Assembly (NCBI RefSeq): GCF_004000925.1
Contig: NZ_BIME01000003.1
Coordinates: 124,001-188,000 of the forward strand
Length of the DNA stretch: 64,000 nt
Direction of reading: 5' to 3'
Source of the DNA: Paenibacillus illinoisensis NBRC 15959
Lineage (GTDB): Bacteria > Bacillota > Bacilli > Paenibacillales > Paenibacillaceae
Positions 34,814-43,926 of the stretch are shown piece after piece. The number at the start of each line of letters is the position of its first letter. Within the stretch, counting starts at the first letter, position 1. The position numbers and the translations under genes are program-made. Below the pieces are notes generated by a model. It did no database searches and was not told where the DNA came from. It was given only the letters and a program-made list of their open reading frames with translations.

Positions 34814-35194
34814 CTACTCGATCTCGTTTCCTTTGTGCGGAGGAGGAACTTCAAGTGGAGCTGGGGATACATCTGGTTGCAGCTGTGGTGTGTGGCCCAG
34901 TTCGGCGAGTTTTTTCTCCAGTACAGCAACGCGCTGTTCCAGACTGGTCACATCACTCTCCGAAGGTACGCCTACTTCCTGAAGCACCCGCTTGACCTGC
35001 TCATGAATCACTCGCTTGAGCTGGCCCTGCTCTTCGTCGCCTCGTTCCATTAGACGCTCGACCAAGGCTTTGGATTCACCTGGCGCAAGTTCCCCGCGTT
35101 TGACCAGATCATCTACGGTTTTTTCGATTTTTTCCTTGCTTACGACGGTAAGACCCAACCCTAATGAGATCGCCTTTTTGAACAAATCGCTCAT
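34814..35194 (-). CDS. Phasin-like coiled-coil protein (COG3937-type)
   Basis: The 126-residue protein starts at ATG 35194, 9 nt after GAGGAGG. It has an amphipathic N-terminal helix (LFKKAISLGLGL), a helical charged middle and a coiled-coil heptad (VTSLEQRVAVLEKKL) before a Pro-rich tail. This matches small polyhydroxyalkanoate-regulator-like (phasin-like) proteins that pair with UbiB kinases in many Bacillota. The stop adjoins the UbiB start. Function is inferred from context. Confidence 0.75.
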   Translation of the reverse strand: MSDLFKKAISLGLGLTVVSKEKIEKTVDDLVKRGELAPGESKALVERLMERGDEEQGQLKRVIHEQVKRVLQEVGVPSESDVTSLEQRVAVLEKKLAELGHTPQLQPDVSPAPLEVPPPHKGNEIE

Positions 35195-35266
35195 TCTTGT
35201 CATCCTCCTCTTCGTTGATCTCTATATTATACCCTTTATACCCAGCACAACAAAGAAGTGATCAGG

Positions 35267-35905
35267 TTACACGTATCGTGCTGCCCATTTGCCTGCCTGC
35301 AAAATCAGCTGGCGATAGGATTCGTGTGCAAAAGAAGGCACATGATGTCCTGGCATGAGGTATACAATCCGGCCTAATCCATAAGTATGTGCCCAAGCCG
35401 CAGGCTTAGGTCCGTCTTCAGTCTGGTATTCAAGCAAAATCGTGGTTTCGGCGAATGATCCGAATTCGAACAGATAAGGCTCTTCTTCCATGGTGAATCC
35501 GGTAATCCCCTCGGTCACAGGGTGTTTATGTTCCGTTACAGTAAACTCCAGCGGTCCATACGGTGGATGATGCAGGAATTTCGCACCAATCATCTGCTTG
35601 AGTTCATAACGATTCTGAAGCGAAATCCCGTTATGTAGAATGACCAGTCCGCCTCCATTGCTCACATAGGACAGCAATCCAGCTGTCTGCTGAGGAGAGA
35701 CTTTCCCCTTCCAATCGTCCATGTATGAAATACACACATCGAATCCCGATATGTTTTCCTGCAGCAGCATATTGCGATTCTCGCTGCACTGCACGGTCAT
35801 GCTATCATGAAAAATACGGCTGATCTCCGCGTCAACATCCTGCAGCGGATGCCAGTCCGGATGTGTATAATCGCCGAGCAACAACGCCTTTTTACGATGG
35901 TCCAT
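35267..35905 (-). CDS. ThuA-like (class I glutamine amidotransferase fold) protein
   Basis: The 212-residue protein (start ATG 35905, 8 nt after AAAGGAG) matches ThuA-domain proteins: KALLLGDYTHPDWHPLQDV at the start, the GGGLVILHNG turn and YPLMPGHH-like GRIVYLMPGHHVPSF near the end. ThuA occurs in trehalose/sugar metabolism operons but its reaction is not settled. The typical nucleophilic Cys of amidotransferases is not in place. It lies 36 nt after the SDR gene, so they are likely co-transcribed. Confidence 0.75.
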   Translation of the reverse strand: MDHRKKALLLGDYTHPDWHPLQDVDAEISRIFHDSMTVQCSENRNMLLQENISGFDVCISYMDDWKGKVSPQQTAGLLSYVSNGGGLVILHNGISLQNRYELKQMIGAKFLHHPPYGPLEFTVTEHKHPVTEGITGFTMEEEPYLFEFGSFAETTILLEYQTEDGPKPAAWAHTYGLGRIVYLMPGHHVPSFAHESYRQLILQAGKWAARYV

Positions 35906-35941
35906 TAATAAAACTCCTTTCATGTTAAACCTATAACAAGA

Positions 35942-36664
35942 TTACCAGGGAAGCTCGTCCCCCTTGTAGTCTACATAGGCAGGCTGATCTCCCATAAAAT
36001 CCTTGTGGCGGTCAATAAGTGCTGCGATATGCTGTGCCGATTGTTCTGGCGTAAGGTCTGCGGCTGTGTTCAATTCACCGCTCATATAGCTCTGCACCCA
36101 CCCGGGATGGATCAGCATGACCTGCCCACCTTCATCCTTGATCCCATTATGAACAAGCCTAGCCTGCATGTTTAGTGCGGACTTGGACATGCAGTAAGCG
36201 AACCAGCCATGTCTGTCGCACTGCTCAATACTGCCCGCCTCCGATGAGATGTCCACAATCAGCTTGCCCGTGCCCGCAAGAAGGAGGGGCAGCAATGCGT
36301 GAGTTACGCGCAGTGAACCCAGCGTATTCACGTTGAATACCTCCGCCATTTCGGCAAAGTTTAACGGCCCGCGGACATGATCCGTAATATTCCCTAGTAT
36401 AGCCGCATTATTGATCAGCATATCCAGACGATCTGTATCCAGTTTGATGGTCTCGGTAAACAACGCAACGGACAGATCATCGGCAATATCCAGCTCGATG
36501 ACCCGAAGATGCTTCGGATAAGCTTGCACGAGCAGACGAATCCCCTCAGAGCTCTCCATATCCAGACCTGCAGCATATACAATATATCCTCTCTTCAGCA
36601 TTTGTGCTGTCAGAGCCAATCCAAGTCCCCGGGCTGCCCCGGTCACACATACGGTTCTCACCAT
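35942..36664 (-). CDS. Short-chain dehydrogenase/reductase
   Basis: The 240-residue product has the SDR cofactor motif TGAARGLG near residue 7, NNAA for the NAG motif and the catalytic YCMSK (YxxxK) after a Ser in DISSEAG. It should use NAD(P)H to reduce or oxidise a carbonyl/hydroxyl substrate that cannot be read here. ATG 36664 was chosen because GGGAGGGG lies about 4 nt upstream; the first 16 residues of the longest ORF lie before this signal. It probably shares an operon with the ThuA-like gene. Confidence 0.85.
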   Translation of the reverse strand: MVRTVCVTGAARGLGLALTAQMLKRGYIVYAAGLDMESSEGIRLLVQAYPKHLRVIELDIADDLSVALFTETIKLDTDRLDMLINNAAILGNITDHVRGPLNFAEMAEVFNVNTLGSLRVTHALLPLLLAGTGKLIVDISSEAGSIEQCDRHGWFAYCMSKSALNMQARLVHNGIKDEGGQVMLIHPGWVQSYMSGELNTAADLTPEQSAQHIAALIDRHKDFMGDQPAYVDYKGDELPW

Positions 36665-36829
36665 GCTTCCCCTCCCTATCCAGGCTGCTTTGTCTTTTAA
36701 TTCATTCCACATGGTCAGGCAAAAACCTTTAAATGTAAACAGGAAAGCTTAACTTCACGACCAAAGTCTCATGATGTGATGAATGCAGGATTCTCTTTTC
36801 TTCTGTCACTTCATTTGAAAAATCTACAC

Positions 36830-38332
36830 TTATATATGCTGACCACTTCTTCTCAGTCGGTATGACAGACAATGCTGCACCCATCTCCCTGCTGTACCTG
36901 GATGAGAACCGAGATGAACATGGGTATACCCGGCTACAACGTTACCTCTGGCATATCCCTCCTGCTTCATGCCCCGTAATCCCTTAGTCTCATAAGCATA
37001 GGGAATGTTGCCTTCCTCTTGGTAGGTCATGGTAGAGTAATGAAATTCATGGCCCCGAATCACCTCTCCTTTTTTCAACAAATAGGAATCCTCTACAGCT
37101 CTGGCCTCACGATATCCGAGTGCTGCACGCTTCGCTTGCATCTGCACTTTGGCAGGGATAATACCTGCCATGTTATACGTTAGCCCTTCCTGGTTTGTTA
37201 ACGTCTCAGCGAGCACCATATAACCGCCGCACTCCGCAAACAAAGGCATTTCACTGCGAACGGCCTCACGCAACCCCTCCAGAAACGAGACGTTATCTGC
37301 AATCAATGCCGCAAACTCCTCCGGGAAGCCGCCCCCAAGATAAATGCCATCCGCCTCAGTCGGTATGCCATCCCCTGCAAGAGGACTGAAGTACTTCAAT
37401 CGGGCTCCTGCTGCTTCGAGCAGCTCCAGATTATCCGGGTAATAGAAATTAAACGCCGCATCCCGGGCAACAGCTATTACCGGACTGGACGAAGTTCCGC
37501 GTTCATCGGACACGCCAGACGTGCTGTCTTCGCTGCACTTCAAATGGACACCGGTCCACATTGGATCTGTGTTTTGCCGCGAAACATCCTCATGGTTCAT
37601 GGTTAACTCTTCTTTTATGGCAGGTGCAGCCTTCGCTATGGCAATAATCGCATCCAGATCGGTGCCTTCCAGCAATGCGTCTGCAGCCCGCTCGAACAGA
37701 GGCTCCAACTCTCCCCGTTCAATGGCAGGGACCAGCCCCAGGTGACGCTCGGGAATTGACATGTCCTCCTCCCGTTTCAGCCATCCGACCACAGGAATGC
37801 CGCACATCTGCTCAATGGCTTTCTTCACAATACTGTAGTGGCCGGCACTTCCGCAGCGATTGACGATGACACCAGCGATGTTAAGCTCCGGCTCCAGCTG
37901 CTGAAAACCAAGGACGATCGCGGCTGCACTTCGAGCCATGCTGCGGACATCCACGACCAGAATGACCGGAGTCTGTGTTACGAGAGCGATCTCCGCAGTA
38001 GACCCCGTATTGCTTAAGGGATCTTTGCCGTCATACAGTCCCATGACACCCTCAATAATAGAAATATCATGTCCCGCTGACGCTTTGGCAAATGCTTCTC
38101 TTACATACTCCGGAGACGTCATCCATGCATCCAGGTTCCGCGATGCCCTGCCCGTTACAGCCGTATGGTAGGTTGGATCAATATAATCCGGCCCGCACTT
38201 GAAGCCCTGTACGCTCATTCCGCTTCGGGCCAACGCTTTCATCAGGCCCAGGGTCACCGTTGTTTTTCCTGCACCGCTCCCCGTTCCGGCTATGATCAGC
38301 CGTGGTCTGGCATGTTGATTTGAAATGGTCAT
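36830..38332 (-). CDS. cbiA: Cobyrinate a,c-diamide synthase (CbiA)
   Basis: The 500-residue enzyme has an N-terminal P-loop domain (GTGSGAGKTTVTLGLM) and a C-terminal class I glutamine amidotransferase domain with the nucleophile in LFAECGGYMVLAE and an HFHYS-like EFHYSTM near the end. It adds two amide groups to cobyrinate (or hydrogenobyrinate) at a and c, using ATP and glutamine. ATG 38332 was chosen because AAAGGTGG is about 9 nt upstream. A low-complexity Ser/Asp/Glu insert near residue 260 separates the domains. It ends the cobalamin operon. Confidence 0.9.
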   Translation of the reverse strand: MTISNQHARPRLIIAGTGSGAGKTTVTLGLMKALARSGMSVQGFKCGPDYIDPTYHTAVTGRASRNLDAWMTSPEYVREAFAKASAGHDISIIEGVMGLYDGKDPLSNTGSTAEIALVTQTPVILVVDVRSMARSAAAIVLGFQQLEPELNIAGVIVNRCGSAGHYSIVKKAIEQMCGIPVVGWLKREEDMSIPERHLGLVPAIERGELEPLFERAADALLEGTDLDAIIAIAKAAPAIKEELTMNHEDVSRQNTDPMWTGVHLKCSEDSTSGVSDERGTSSSPVIAVARDAAFNFYYPDNLELLEAAGARLKYFSPLAGDGIPTEADGIYLGGGFPEEFAALIADNVSFLEGLREAVRSEMPLFAECGGYMVLAETLTNQEGLTYNMAGIIPAKVQMQAKRAALGYREARAVEDSYLLKKGEVIRGHEFHYSTMTYQEEGNIPYAYETKGLRGMKQEGYARGNVVAGYTHVHLGSHPGTAGRWVQHCLSYRLRRSGQHI

Positions 38333-38437
38333 GATCCATTCCCACCTTTCTTCGATATAACAAAACCGCACCTCTAAACGATGCGGCCTAAATAATACCT
38401 ATTTGCTTCATCGCTGAAGCGCATAATTTCAATTTTG

Positions 38438-39526
38438 TTAGTCAAAAGGGATTCGCGTTACGGAAATCGTCAGGTTTCCGCTCTTTTTCTTCTCCAGCAG
38501 CCAGTGGTCTGCTCCGGAAGACAGCAATGCCGCTGGCTCGCTCACACCGTAAGCTCCGGTATATTTAAATACCGTCTCCGATGGATTTGGAAGCTTGACG
38601 GTATTCAGCTCGGCTGGCGTATACGTCACAAGTTCCCAGCCGTATTTGGCGCATAGAGCCAGCAGGCCTTCTTCATCCTTTTTCAGATCAATCGTGGCTA
38701 TGTTTCTTACGCTTTTCACCGAAAGGCACAGCTCTTCCAATGTGGCGAGCATCTCCTGCTCCAGTTCCTCCATAGATGTGCCGCGATTGCAGCCCATGCC
38801 AAGTACGAGGCTCTTCGGTCGATACAACACACCATTGGTCAGAAAACGTGTCTGTTCAGCATCGGTGAGCAGGCGGTCGCTAACCACAAGTGCGGCATTG
38901 AATGGAAATGACTCGGTTTCCTCCATGCTGCTGAAGACGCGGATATGATCCGGGACAGGCTTGTTATATCGCCACCAGTTCCGCTCTCCCGTCTCCTGAA
39001 TCAGCGCAACCGGCTCCTCGTTAACAACCGCTGCACTGACTGGCGTGGCCTTGTCGAAGCTGTCCACGATCCAGCCCAGCTCCCGTCCGAACATGTCTAC
39101 CGGAATCGTCCCTTGGACATCCGAAGCCGTTGTGATCACTGCGCGTGCACCGAGTACTTCCGCGACCTGACGAGTCAGTTCATTCGCACCGCCGAGATGG
39201 CCGGACAGCACACTGATGACATTCTCGCCGCGGTCATCAATGACCAGCACGGCGGGGTCGACTTTTTTGTCCACCAGCAGCGGGGCAATCATGCGGACTA
39301 CCGCACCCAGAGAAATAAATAGAATGATACCATTGTAACGCTTGAACAGATCCGGCAAAATCAGCTTCACCGAGCCTTCAAACAGCTGATAACCCAGCTC
39401 TTCTTCATCCCCGCGGGCGAACTTACTCATGTAATACACGTCCGTACCCTGGAATTGTCCAGCCAGATTGCGTACTATCTCCACGCCATGCTTCGTGATG
39501 GCCACGGCTGCAAACGGATTACTCAC
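38438..39526 (-). CDS. cbiG: Cobalt-precorrin-5A hydrolase (CbiG)
   Basis: The 362-residue protein starts at a GTG (39526) after AAAGGAG, overlapping the cbiF stop by 8 nt. It shows the CbiG features GGANELTRQVAEVLGARAVITTASD in the N-terminal domain and ALVLGMGCNRGT-type LVLGMGCNRGTS in the C-terminal domain. CbiG opens the delta-lactone and releases acetaldehyde during ring contraction in the anaerobic B12 pathway. Its presence fixes the pathway as cobalt-early. Assignment is confident. Confidence 0.9.
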   Translation of the reverse strand: MSNPFAAVAITKHGVEIVRNLAGQFQGTDVYYMSKFARGDEEELGYQLFEGSVKLILPDLFKRYNGIILFISLGAVVRMIAPLLVDKKVDPAVLVIDDRGENVISVLSGHLGGANELTRQVAEVLGARAVITTASDVQGTIPVDMFGRELGWIVDSFDKATPVSAAVVNEEPVALIQETGERNWWRYNKPVPDHIRVFSSMEETESFPFNAALVVSDRLLTDAEQTRFLTNGVLYRPKSLVLGMGCNRGTSMEELEQEMLATLEELCLSVKSVRNIATIDLKKDEEGLLALCAKYGWELVTYTPAELNTVKLPNPSETVFKYTGAYGVSEPAALLSSGADHWLLEKKKSGNLTISVTRIPFD

Positions 39527-40316
39527 CGGACTTCACTCCTTTGCGATAACCGTGGGTGAAGGATTTGTCATACAGCTTGGAACGGTGGGCATCCCGGTTC
39601 ACGAGATCGGGATCAAGCGCCCAGCCTGCCAGAATCATCGCATGCATCGTAATACCAGCAGCACGCAGATCGGCAGCCAGATTGGCGAGCGTGGTCCGTA
39701 CAATTTTCTGATCCGGCCAGGTTGCCCGCTGCACAACCGCCACTGGTGTATCTTCGCTCCACCCTGCAGCGAGGAATTCAACCACGACTTTTTTCGCCAG
39801 CGTTGCACTTAGGAAGAGGGCCACCGTACAGTGATGTGACGCCAGATCACGCAGCTTCTCGCGTTCAGGTACTGGCGTGCGTCCTTCTGCGCGTGTCAGA
39901 ATAACCGTCTGCGTCAGTTCAGGCACCGTTAGTTCCGCTCCAAGGGCTGCTGCCGAAGCAAAGACCGAGCTAACACCCGGGATGATCTCGTACTCCACGC
40001 CCTGCTGCTTCAGCAGTACCATCTGTTCCAGAATTGCGCCGTACATCGCCGGATCACCGGTATGCACACGAGCTACGCTGCGGCCTGCACGAGTGGCTTC
40101 ACACATGAGCTCAACCTGCTGCTCCAGATCCATGCCGGAGCTTTGCAGCACTTCTGCTTCAGGCTTTGCCGTCGCAATCAGTTCATCGTTCACGAGGGAG
40201 TCGGTGTACAGGACCAAATCCGCATTTCTCAAAATGTTCGAGCCCTTCACTGTAATCAGTTCGGGGTCACCCGGGCCTGCACCTACGATATAAACTTTCG
40301 GTTCCAGTGTTTTCAT
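39519..40316 (-). CDS. cbiF: Cobalt-precorrin-4 C11-methyltransferase (CbiF/CobM)
   Basis: The 265-residue methyltransferase has the corrin-methylase signature VYIVGAGPGDPELITVKG at the start, RVHTGDPAMYGA and GVSSVFASAAALGAELT. It methylates C11 of cobalt-precorrin-4 with SAM. It starts in an ATGA overlap with the cbiL stop, a sign of translational coupling, and its own stop overlaps cbiG. Confidence 0.92.
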   Translation of the reverse strand: MKTLEPKVYIVGAGPGDPELITVKGSNILRNADLVLYTDSLVNDELIATAKPEAEVLQSSGMDLEQQVELMCEATRAGRSVARVHTGDPAMYGAILEQMVLLKQQGVEYEIIPGVSSVFASAAALGAELTVPELTQTVILTRAEGRTPVPEREKLRDLASHHCTVALFLSATLAKKVVVEFLAAGWSEDTPVAVVQRATWPDQKIVRTTLANLAADLRAAGITMHAMILAGWALDPDLVNRDAHRSKLYDKSFTHGYRKGVKSGE

Positions 40317-41029
40317 TTGCTCACCACCATCAGGCTCAGATATTCCAGCTCCTGTCCTTTCAGTTCACGGGCATCGCGCCAGACCAGTTCATATGGAGAA
40401 GTGACTTTGGTGACAACCGAGGCTTTGCCGCCGAGACCCATCTCGTCAAGCAGTTCAAGCATCGGGTCCAGCACCTTCGCCACTTTGATAAATACAATCG
40501 TATCGTGATGCTCAATTGCCTGACGCATCGCTTCCTTATCGGCGGTCGCAGGGATAATGCCCACCTGCTCATCGCCGTCTGCCAGATGGATATCCAGTGC
40601 AGCTGCGGCGCCCAGTACAGATGAAATCCCCGGAATCGAAGCAATGGGTACTTCGGGATGCAGTTCACGCATCAGTCGTGCCAGATGAATGAAGGTGCTG
40701 TACAGGTTCGGATCGCCTTCGGTTACAAAGGCCACATCCTTACCCTCCTTCAGCGCACCCCAGCAGGCTTCGACGGTTTTGCCCCACTCCCGTTCAAGCA
40801 CAACCGGGTCCTTGGTCATCGGAAAGATCAGGCCGAGCATCTCCTTCTCTTCCGGGTTGACATACAGTTCCACGATTTCGTGGGCATACGATTTGCCGCC
40901 CTTGCGCTTCTTCGGATACGCAACCACCGGACACTCCCGGATCATTCGGTATGCCTTCACCGTAATCAGTTCCGGGTCTCCCGGCCCGACACCCACGCCA
41001 TACAGCGTACCTACTGCTGCCGTACTCAT
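40313..41029 (-). CDS. cbiL: Cobalt-precorrin-2 C20-methyltransferase (CbiL/CobI)
   Basis: The 238-residue protein contains LYGVGVGPGDPELITVKA, FVTEGDPNLYSTFIHL and IPGISSVLGAAAAL, typical of CbiL. It adds the C20 methyl group to cobalt-precorrin-2. ATG 41029 was chosen because AAGGGGG lies 8 nt upstream; the longest ORF has no such signal at its start. The stop overlaps cbiF by 4 nt. Confidence 0.9.
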   Translation of the reverse strand: MSTAAVGTLYGVGVGPGDPELITVKAYRMIRECPVVAYPKKRKGGKSYAHEIVELYVNPEEKEMLGLIFPMTKDPVVLEREWGKTVEACWGALKEGKDVAFVTEGDPNLYSTFIHLARLMRELHPEVPIASIPGISSVLGAAAALDIHLADGDEQVGIIPATADKEAMRQAIEHHDTIVFIKVAKVLDPMLELLDEMGLGGKASVVTKVTSPYELVWRDARELKGQELEYLSLMVVSK

Positions 41030-41061
41030 GTTGTTTTCCCCCTTGTCCTGTCCTTGAAAAG

Positions 41062-42342
41062 TCATTCTTCCGCTCCGGCTACCGCTTCCTCTGTCGCGAC
41101 ATGCTGGCCTGTGATCACATAGATCGGATTCAATCCGTCAAAACGGGTCATGTTCAGAATCGGCTTGCTGCGCGCCGTCTGAAGCAGTGTCACGGAGGCG
41201 TCCATGCCTGCATCGCGCATGGCCTTCATGCTGTCATGCAGCGTCTCGATGGTCGCTGCATTCACCACAATGCGTCCCTCGGGGCGCAGCCGGGACGCGC
41301 ATAGGGCGATCAGCTGAGCAAGCTCGCCGCCGCTGCCGCCAATGAACACCGCATCCGGATTCGGTAGTTCGTCCAGCCCTGCTGGTGCTTTGGCATGAAG
41401 GACGGTAAAGTCCGTCCGGAATTTCACCCGGTTGGCCTCGATGTTCACGAGGTCACCTTCGTTCTTCTCGATGGCGAAGACCTGGCCTCGTGGCGCGAGC
41501 CGCGTGCACTCGACCGCCACCGAGCCTGATCCAGCGCCGATATCCCATACAATGCTGTCCACGCCAAGTCGCAGTTCAGCCAAGCTGAAGGCGCGGACCT
41601 CGCGCTTGGTAATCAGGCCCTTCTCCGGTTTGCGCTGATGGAATTCCTCATCCGCAAACCCAAACCCTTTGCGCGGCGCAGGCGCATCCTTGCGGCGCAG
41701 CAAAATGACGACGTTCAGCGGGCAGCATTCGGCTGCCGCCAGCTCGTCCAGGGTGTAATGACGGGCACGCTCGTCTGGCCCGCCTAGGTTCTCGGCAACG
41801 TAGGCATCATACTCGGTCATGCCGAACTGCTGCAGATATGCCCCGATCGCAGCGGGGCTGTTATGCTCGTCCGTGAGCAGCGCAATTTTGGCTTTGCCAT
41901 CGATGCGCTGTGCGAGGCCTTTGAGCGGACGTCCGTGCACGCTTTCGAGCACGGCGTCGTGCCAGCTCTCGCCAAGCTTGGCGAATGCCAGCTGCAGCGA
42001 ACTGAGATTAGGCCGGATCTCCAGTTGATCCGGGCCAAGCTTACGCACAAGATACCCGGCGATGCCGTAGAACAGCGGGTCTCCCGAGGCAAGCACAACG
42101 ACGTTGTGCGTGTCCTGCAGTGCTTTTATTTTCACAACCAAGTCGCTTAATCCGCTCTTAATTGTAAGTTTCTCTCCCGCAAATGCTGGGAAGTACTGCA
42201 GTTGACGTTCGCCGCCCACCAGTACATCCGCTTCCTGAATCAGATTCAGGCTATCCGCCGTCAACCCTGCCGCGCCCTCTTCACCTACGCCGATGATACG
42301 GATTCTATGATTCTTTGCTCCAGCTGCTGTCGTCCAGTTCAC
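41062..42342 (-). CDS. cbiET: Fused cobalt-precorrin-7 C5- and cobalt-precorrin-6B C15-methyltransferase/decarboxylase (CbiET/CobL)
   Basis: The 426-residue protein joins CbiE (residues 1 to about 200: RIRIIGVGEEGAAGL, LASGDPLFYGI) to CbiT (about 220-426: VWDIGAGSGSVAVECTRL, GGSGGELAQLI). Together they methylate C5 and C15 and decarboxylate the ring C acetate. The GTG start lies inside cbiD (38-nt overlap) after GGGGAGGGCGG. The fused form is common in Bacillota and equals CobL of the aerobic pathway. Confidence 0.9.
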   Translation of the reverse strand: MNWTTAAGAKNHRIRIIGVGEEGAAGLTADSLNLIQEADVLVGGERQLQYFPAFAGEKLTIKSGLSDLVVKIKALQDTHNVVVLASGDPLFYGIAGYLVRKLGPDQLEIRPNLSSLQLAFAKLGESWHDAVLESVHGRPLKGLAQRIDGKAKIALLTDEHNSPAAIGAYLQQFGMTEYDAYVAENLGGPDERARHYTLDELAAAECCPLNVVILLRRKDAPAPRKGFGFADEEFHQRKPEKGLITKREVRAFSLAELRLGVDSIVWDIGAGSGSVAVECTRLAPRGQVFAIEKNEGDLVNIEANRVKFRTDFTVLHAKAPAGLDELPNPDAVFIGGSGGELAQLIALCASRLRPEGRIVVNAATIETLHDSMKAMRDAGMDASVTLLQTARSKPILNMTRFDGLNPIYVITGQHVATEEAVAGAEE

Positions 42343-43459
42343 TGATTTCCGCCCTCCCCAATTCCATTCCTTTCATCGTGACCAATACCACTTCGACCGT
42401 CACTCCGCCTCCGGCATGCTCCAGACAGTGCCTACAGGCATATGTACATAGCTTTTCAAAATAGGGCAAATACCCCGCCTCAGTCATCATGTCGGCCACT
42501 TGGGTCGCCGTGTTGGCTTCCTCGATCGCTTGCGCCAGTTCATCTCCAGCCCCGGTCTCGCGGGCCACGGACGCAAGAAATCCAAAATCCACCGGCGCAC
42601 TCTTGGAGTGCACCATCATGACTCCTTGAGCCACTTTGGCAAATTTGCCCGGCATCCCCACCAGGCTGATGCGTTTCATACCCAGTCGTTTCCCGTGCTT
42701 GATGGCGAACCCGACAAAGTCACCCATCTGAATGAAGGCTTCTTCGGGCAAATCGGGCATCATTTTCATCGCATATTTCTCACTGCTGCCGCCTGTCGTC
42801 AGCACAATGTGATCACAGCCGGACGCCTGCGCAACTGAAATGGCTTGTACCACACTTGCTTTGTACGCAGAGGTGGAGAATGGAACGACCACGCCACGTG
42901 TGCCCAAAATGGAGATGCCGCCCAAAATGCCGAGACGCGAATTCAGCGTCTTTTTGGCAATCTCTTCGCCGTCCGGCACGCTTATGACGACTCTCACACC
43001 CCTGGCTGTCCCATGTTCGGCAAGCACCTGGGTCACAGCCTCGGTAATCATGCGTCGCGGAACGGGATTAATCGCCGCTTCGCCGACAGGGACAGGCAAG
43101 CCGGGTTTGGTAACACGACCTACCCCGATGCCGCCATCCAGCTCCACACCGGGCTCCTCACGCCAGGATACATGTGCGATGATCTTCGCCAGATGCGTAG
43201 CATCCGGATCATCCCCGGCATCCTTGATGGTGGCACAGGTAGCCGTGCCGTCCGTCATCAGTTCCTGCTCGATCAGTTCGAACGAGTGGTCAAAGCCCGC
43301 GGGCAATGAAACCACAGCCTGTGCAGGAGTAACCCCGGTTAACAGGAGCTGCGTGGCCCCCTTGGCAACGGCCGTAGCGCAGGCTCCAGTGGTGAAGCCG
43401 GAACGCATCGGTTTGTCCGGATCGGGTACTTCCCCGCTTTTCATGCGTTTCTTTTCCAT
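42305..43459 (-). CDS. cbiD: Cobalt-precorrin-5B C1-methyltransferase (CbiD)
   Basis: The 384-residue enzyme has the CbiD opening RSGFTTGACATAVAKGA and later VLTTGGSSEKYA. It methylates C1 of cobalt-precorrin-5B and is specific to the anaerobic pathway. ATG 43459 was chosen because GGGAGG lies 9 nt upstream. Its 3' end overlaps cbiET. A 467-bp non-coding stretch lies upstream. Confidence 0.92.
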   Translation of the reverse strand: MEKKRMKSGEVPDPDKPMRSGFTTGACATAVAKGATQLLLTGVTPAQAVVSLPAGFDHSFELIEQELMTDGTATCATIKDAGDDPDATHLAKIIAHVSWREEPGVELDGGIGVGRVTKPGLPVPVGEAAINPVPRRMITEAVTQVLAEHGTARGVRVVISVPDGEEIAKKTLNSRLGILGGISILGTRGVVVPFSTSAYKASVVQAISVAQASGCDHIVLTTGGSSEKYAMKMMPDLPEEAFIQMGDFVGFAIKHGKRLGMKRISLVGMPGKFAKVAQGVMMVHSKSAPVDFGFLASVARETGAGDELAQAIEEANTATQVADMMTEAGYLPYFEKLCTYACRHCLEHAGGGVTVEVVLVTMKGMELGRAEISELDDSSWSKES

Positions 43460-43926
43460 GGCTTTGAACCTCCCGTCCTTTCTTATCACATTACATAGTA
43501 GATGACACTTGGTTTACCGCGTATGCCAGAAATACGGGGTGGCCGCTACGGGTACGGATCGTTCTTCCGATCGCTGTTGTCTCCAGATTTGGGATTGAAT
43601 CTACCTCATGCACTTTTGTACCATACATGCTCAAACATTCGCTCCGTCAGTTGATGATTGCTACACTCTAACGAACATAGGAAGTGCTATTCGAGCCGAT
43701 TTCCACACACTGAAAATCTAACGAATCGTAGCGATGTTATTTCAAATTAGAGCCGATATTCCCAGCGTTTTTGGCTGGCTTTGAGCAGAATAGCTTCACT
43801 CAGGTTTGTTAGAGTTTATAACTCATGATTATCTGCGATATAAGGCCTTTGCGGTTCGTTAGCGCTGCCCTTGTACTCCCTGCTAAGGTACACTCTAGGT
43901 ACGCTCAGTGTAGGCTGAAACAGCGA
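43460..43926. other. Repeat-bearing interruption inside the cobalamin operon
   Basis: The cob genes are otherwise packed or overlapping, yet 467 bp separate cbiC from cbiD. The stretch holds the repeat shared with 25612-25638 and two degenerate copies of a 50-bp unit starting TCTAACGAA at 43667 and 43717, each followed by GAGCCGAT. It has no ORF. An internal promoter for cbiD onward is possible. Confidence 0.5.
43564..43590. repeat. Interspersed repeat, copy 2
   Basis: CTTCCGATCGCTGTT-GTCTCCAGATTT matches the element at 25612-25638, there TATCCCCAGATTT, in all but two positions. Confidence 0.6.
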
